64,000 bases of DNA from Pseudomonadota bacterium. GTDB lineage: Bacteria > Desulfobacterota > Desulfobulbia > Desulfobulbales > JAGXFP01. The stretch is from assembly GCA_018823285.1 (NCBI GenBank), contig JAHJIQ010000072.1:17053-81052 (forward strand), read 5' to 3'. The position numbers and the translations under genes are program-made. The notes beneath the pieces were generated by a model that worked only from the letters and a program-made list of their open reading frames with translations, had not been told where the DNA came from and made no database searches. The first letter of the stretch is position 1. The number at the start of each line of letters is the position of its first letter. Positions 63,946 through 64,000 of this stretch are shown piece after piece.

Positions 63946-64000
63946 AGAAGTTTTTCCGGTCCTCGGGACGGGCTCTGTTTTTTGAGTGATGAAGACGGAG

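Noticed and set aside
1..64000. CRISPR array, tRNA or rRNA genes
   Set aside because: No regularly spaced repeats and no cloverleaf or rRNA signature were found by eye; a tRNAscan or Infernal run would be decisive.

Overview
The window looks like chromosomal DNA of a Desulfobulbales-like Desulfobacterota (deltaproteobacterial) anaerobe. This is inferred from gene content, not from a database match. Pointers are a UGA-encoded selenoprotein, hemerythrin proteins, HD-GYP, GGDEF and PilZ signalling genes, an unusual alpha-beta fused acetyl-CoA carboxylase operon, LarB, a GlnRS plus GluRS pair, and many intergenic simple repeats of the 'agtcagaagtcagg' kind. No rRNA, tRNA or CRISPR array was found, but the last 150 bases carry two good sigma70-like promoters for something beyond the window.

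Layout. 0.2-3.6 kb: K+ channel, FapA-like protein, DUF2238 membrane protein. 3.6-13.8 kb is an accessory region. It holds a three-gene minus-strand cassette (PD-(D/E)xK/STAND NTPase of 1095 aa, a 612-aa partner, a short HEPN-like protein), a ParD-like/RelE-like toxin-antitoxin pair, a response regulator whose 3' end is duplicated 0.9 kb away, and a complete IS21-family element with 7-bp target duplication. 13.8-18.3 kb: HD-GYP phosphodiesterase, dienelactone hydrolase, MgtC-like protein with a MITE-like element at its stop codon, acetylornithine-type aminotransferase.

18.4-27 kb is a housekeeping minus-strand cluster: corC, lnt, prfB (programmed +1 frameshift), a CCG-domain Fe-S protein, a thioredoxin-fold selenoprotein, phoH, and an in-frame ybeY-pdxJ fusion. 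27.3-33.6 kb: biotin carboxylase, fused carboxyltransferase, biotin carrier, biotin ligase and a glycosyltransferase, apparently one operon for malonyl-CoA supply. 33.6-41.7 kb: hemerythrin-GGDEF protein, then an envelope-directed group (autotransporter barrel, secreted WD40-caspase, CsgG/DUF4384-like protein, lipoprotein alpha/beta hydrolase) with interspersed repeats and a gene fragment.

42-64 kb is mostly core: HEAT-repeat protein, dioxygenase-like lipoprotein and MFS exporter, fbp, bacteriohemerythrin, glnS, gltX, era, RNase R-like, pyrE with a tiny zinc-ribbon protein, DUF4438, ychF, dciA, three tandem PilZ genes, dtd, DUF2721, prmA-rsmE, larB.

Best candidates for novelty are the STAND/partner/HEPN cassette (a probable antiviral system, possibly a split Avs-like gene) and the selenoprotein with a U-P-Y-C active site. 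The ybeY-pdxJ fusion and the secreted caspase neighbourhood come next.
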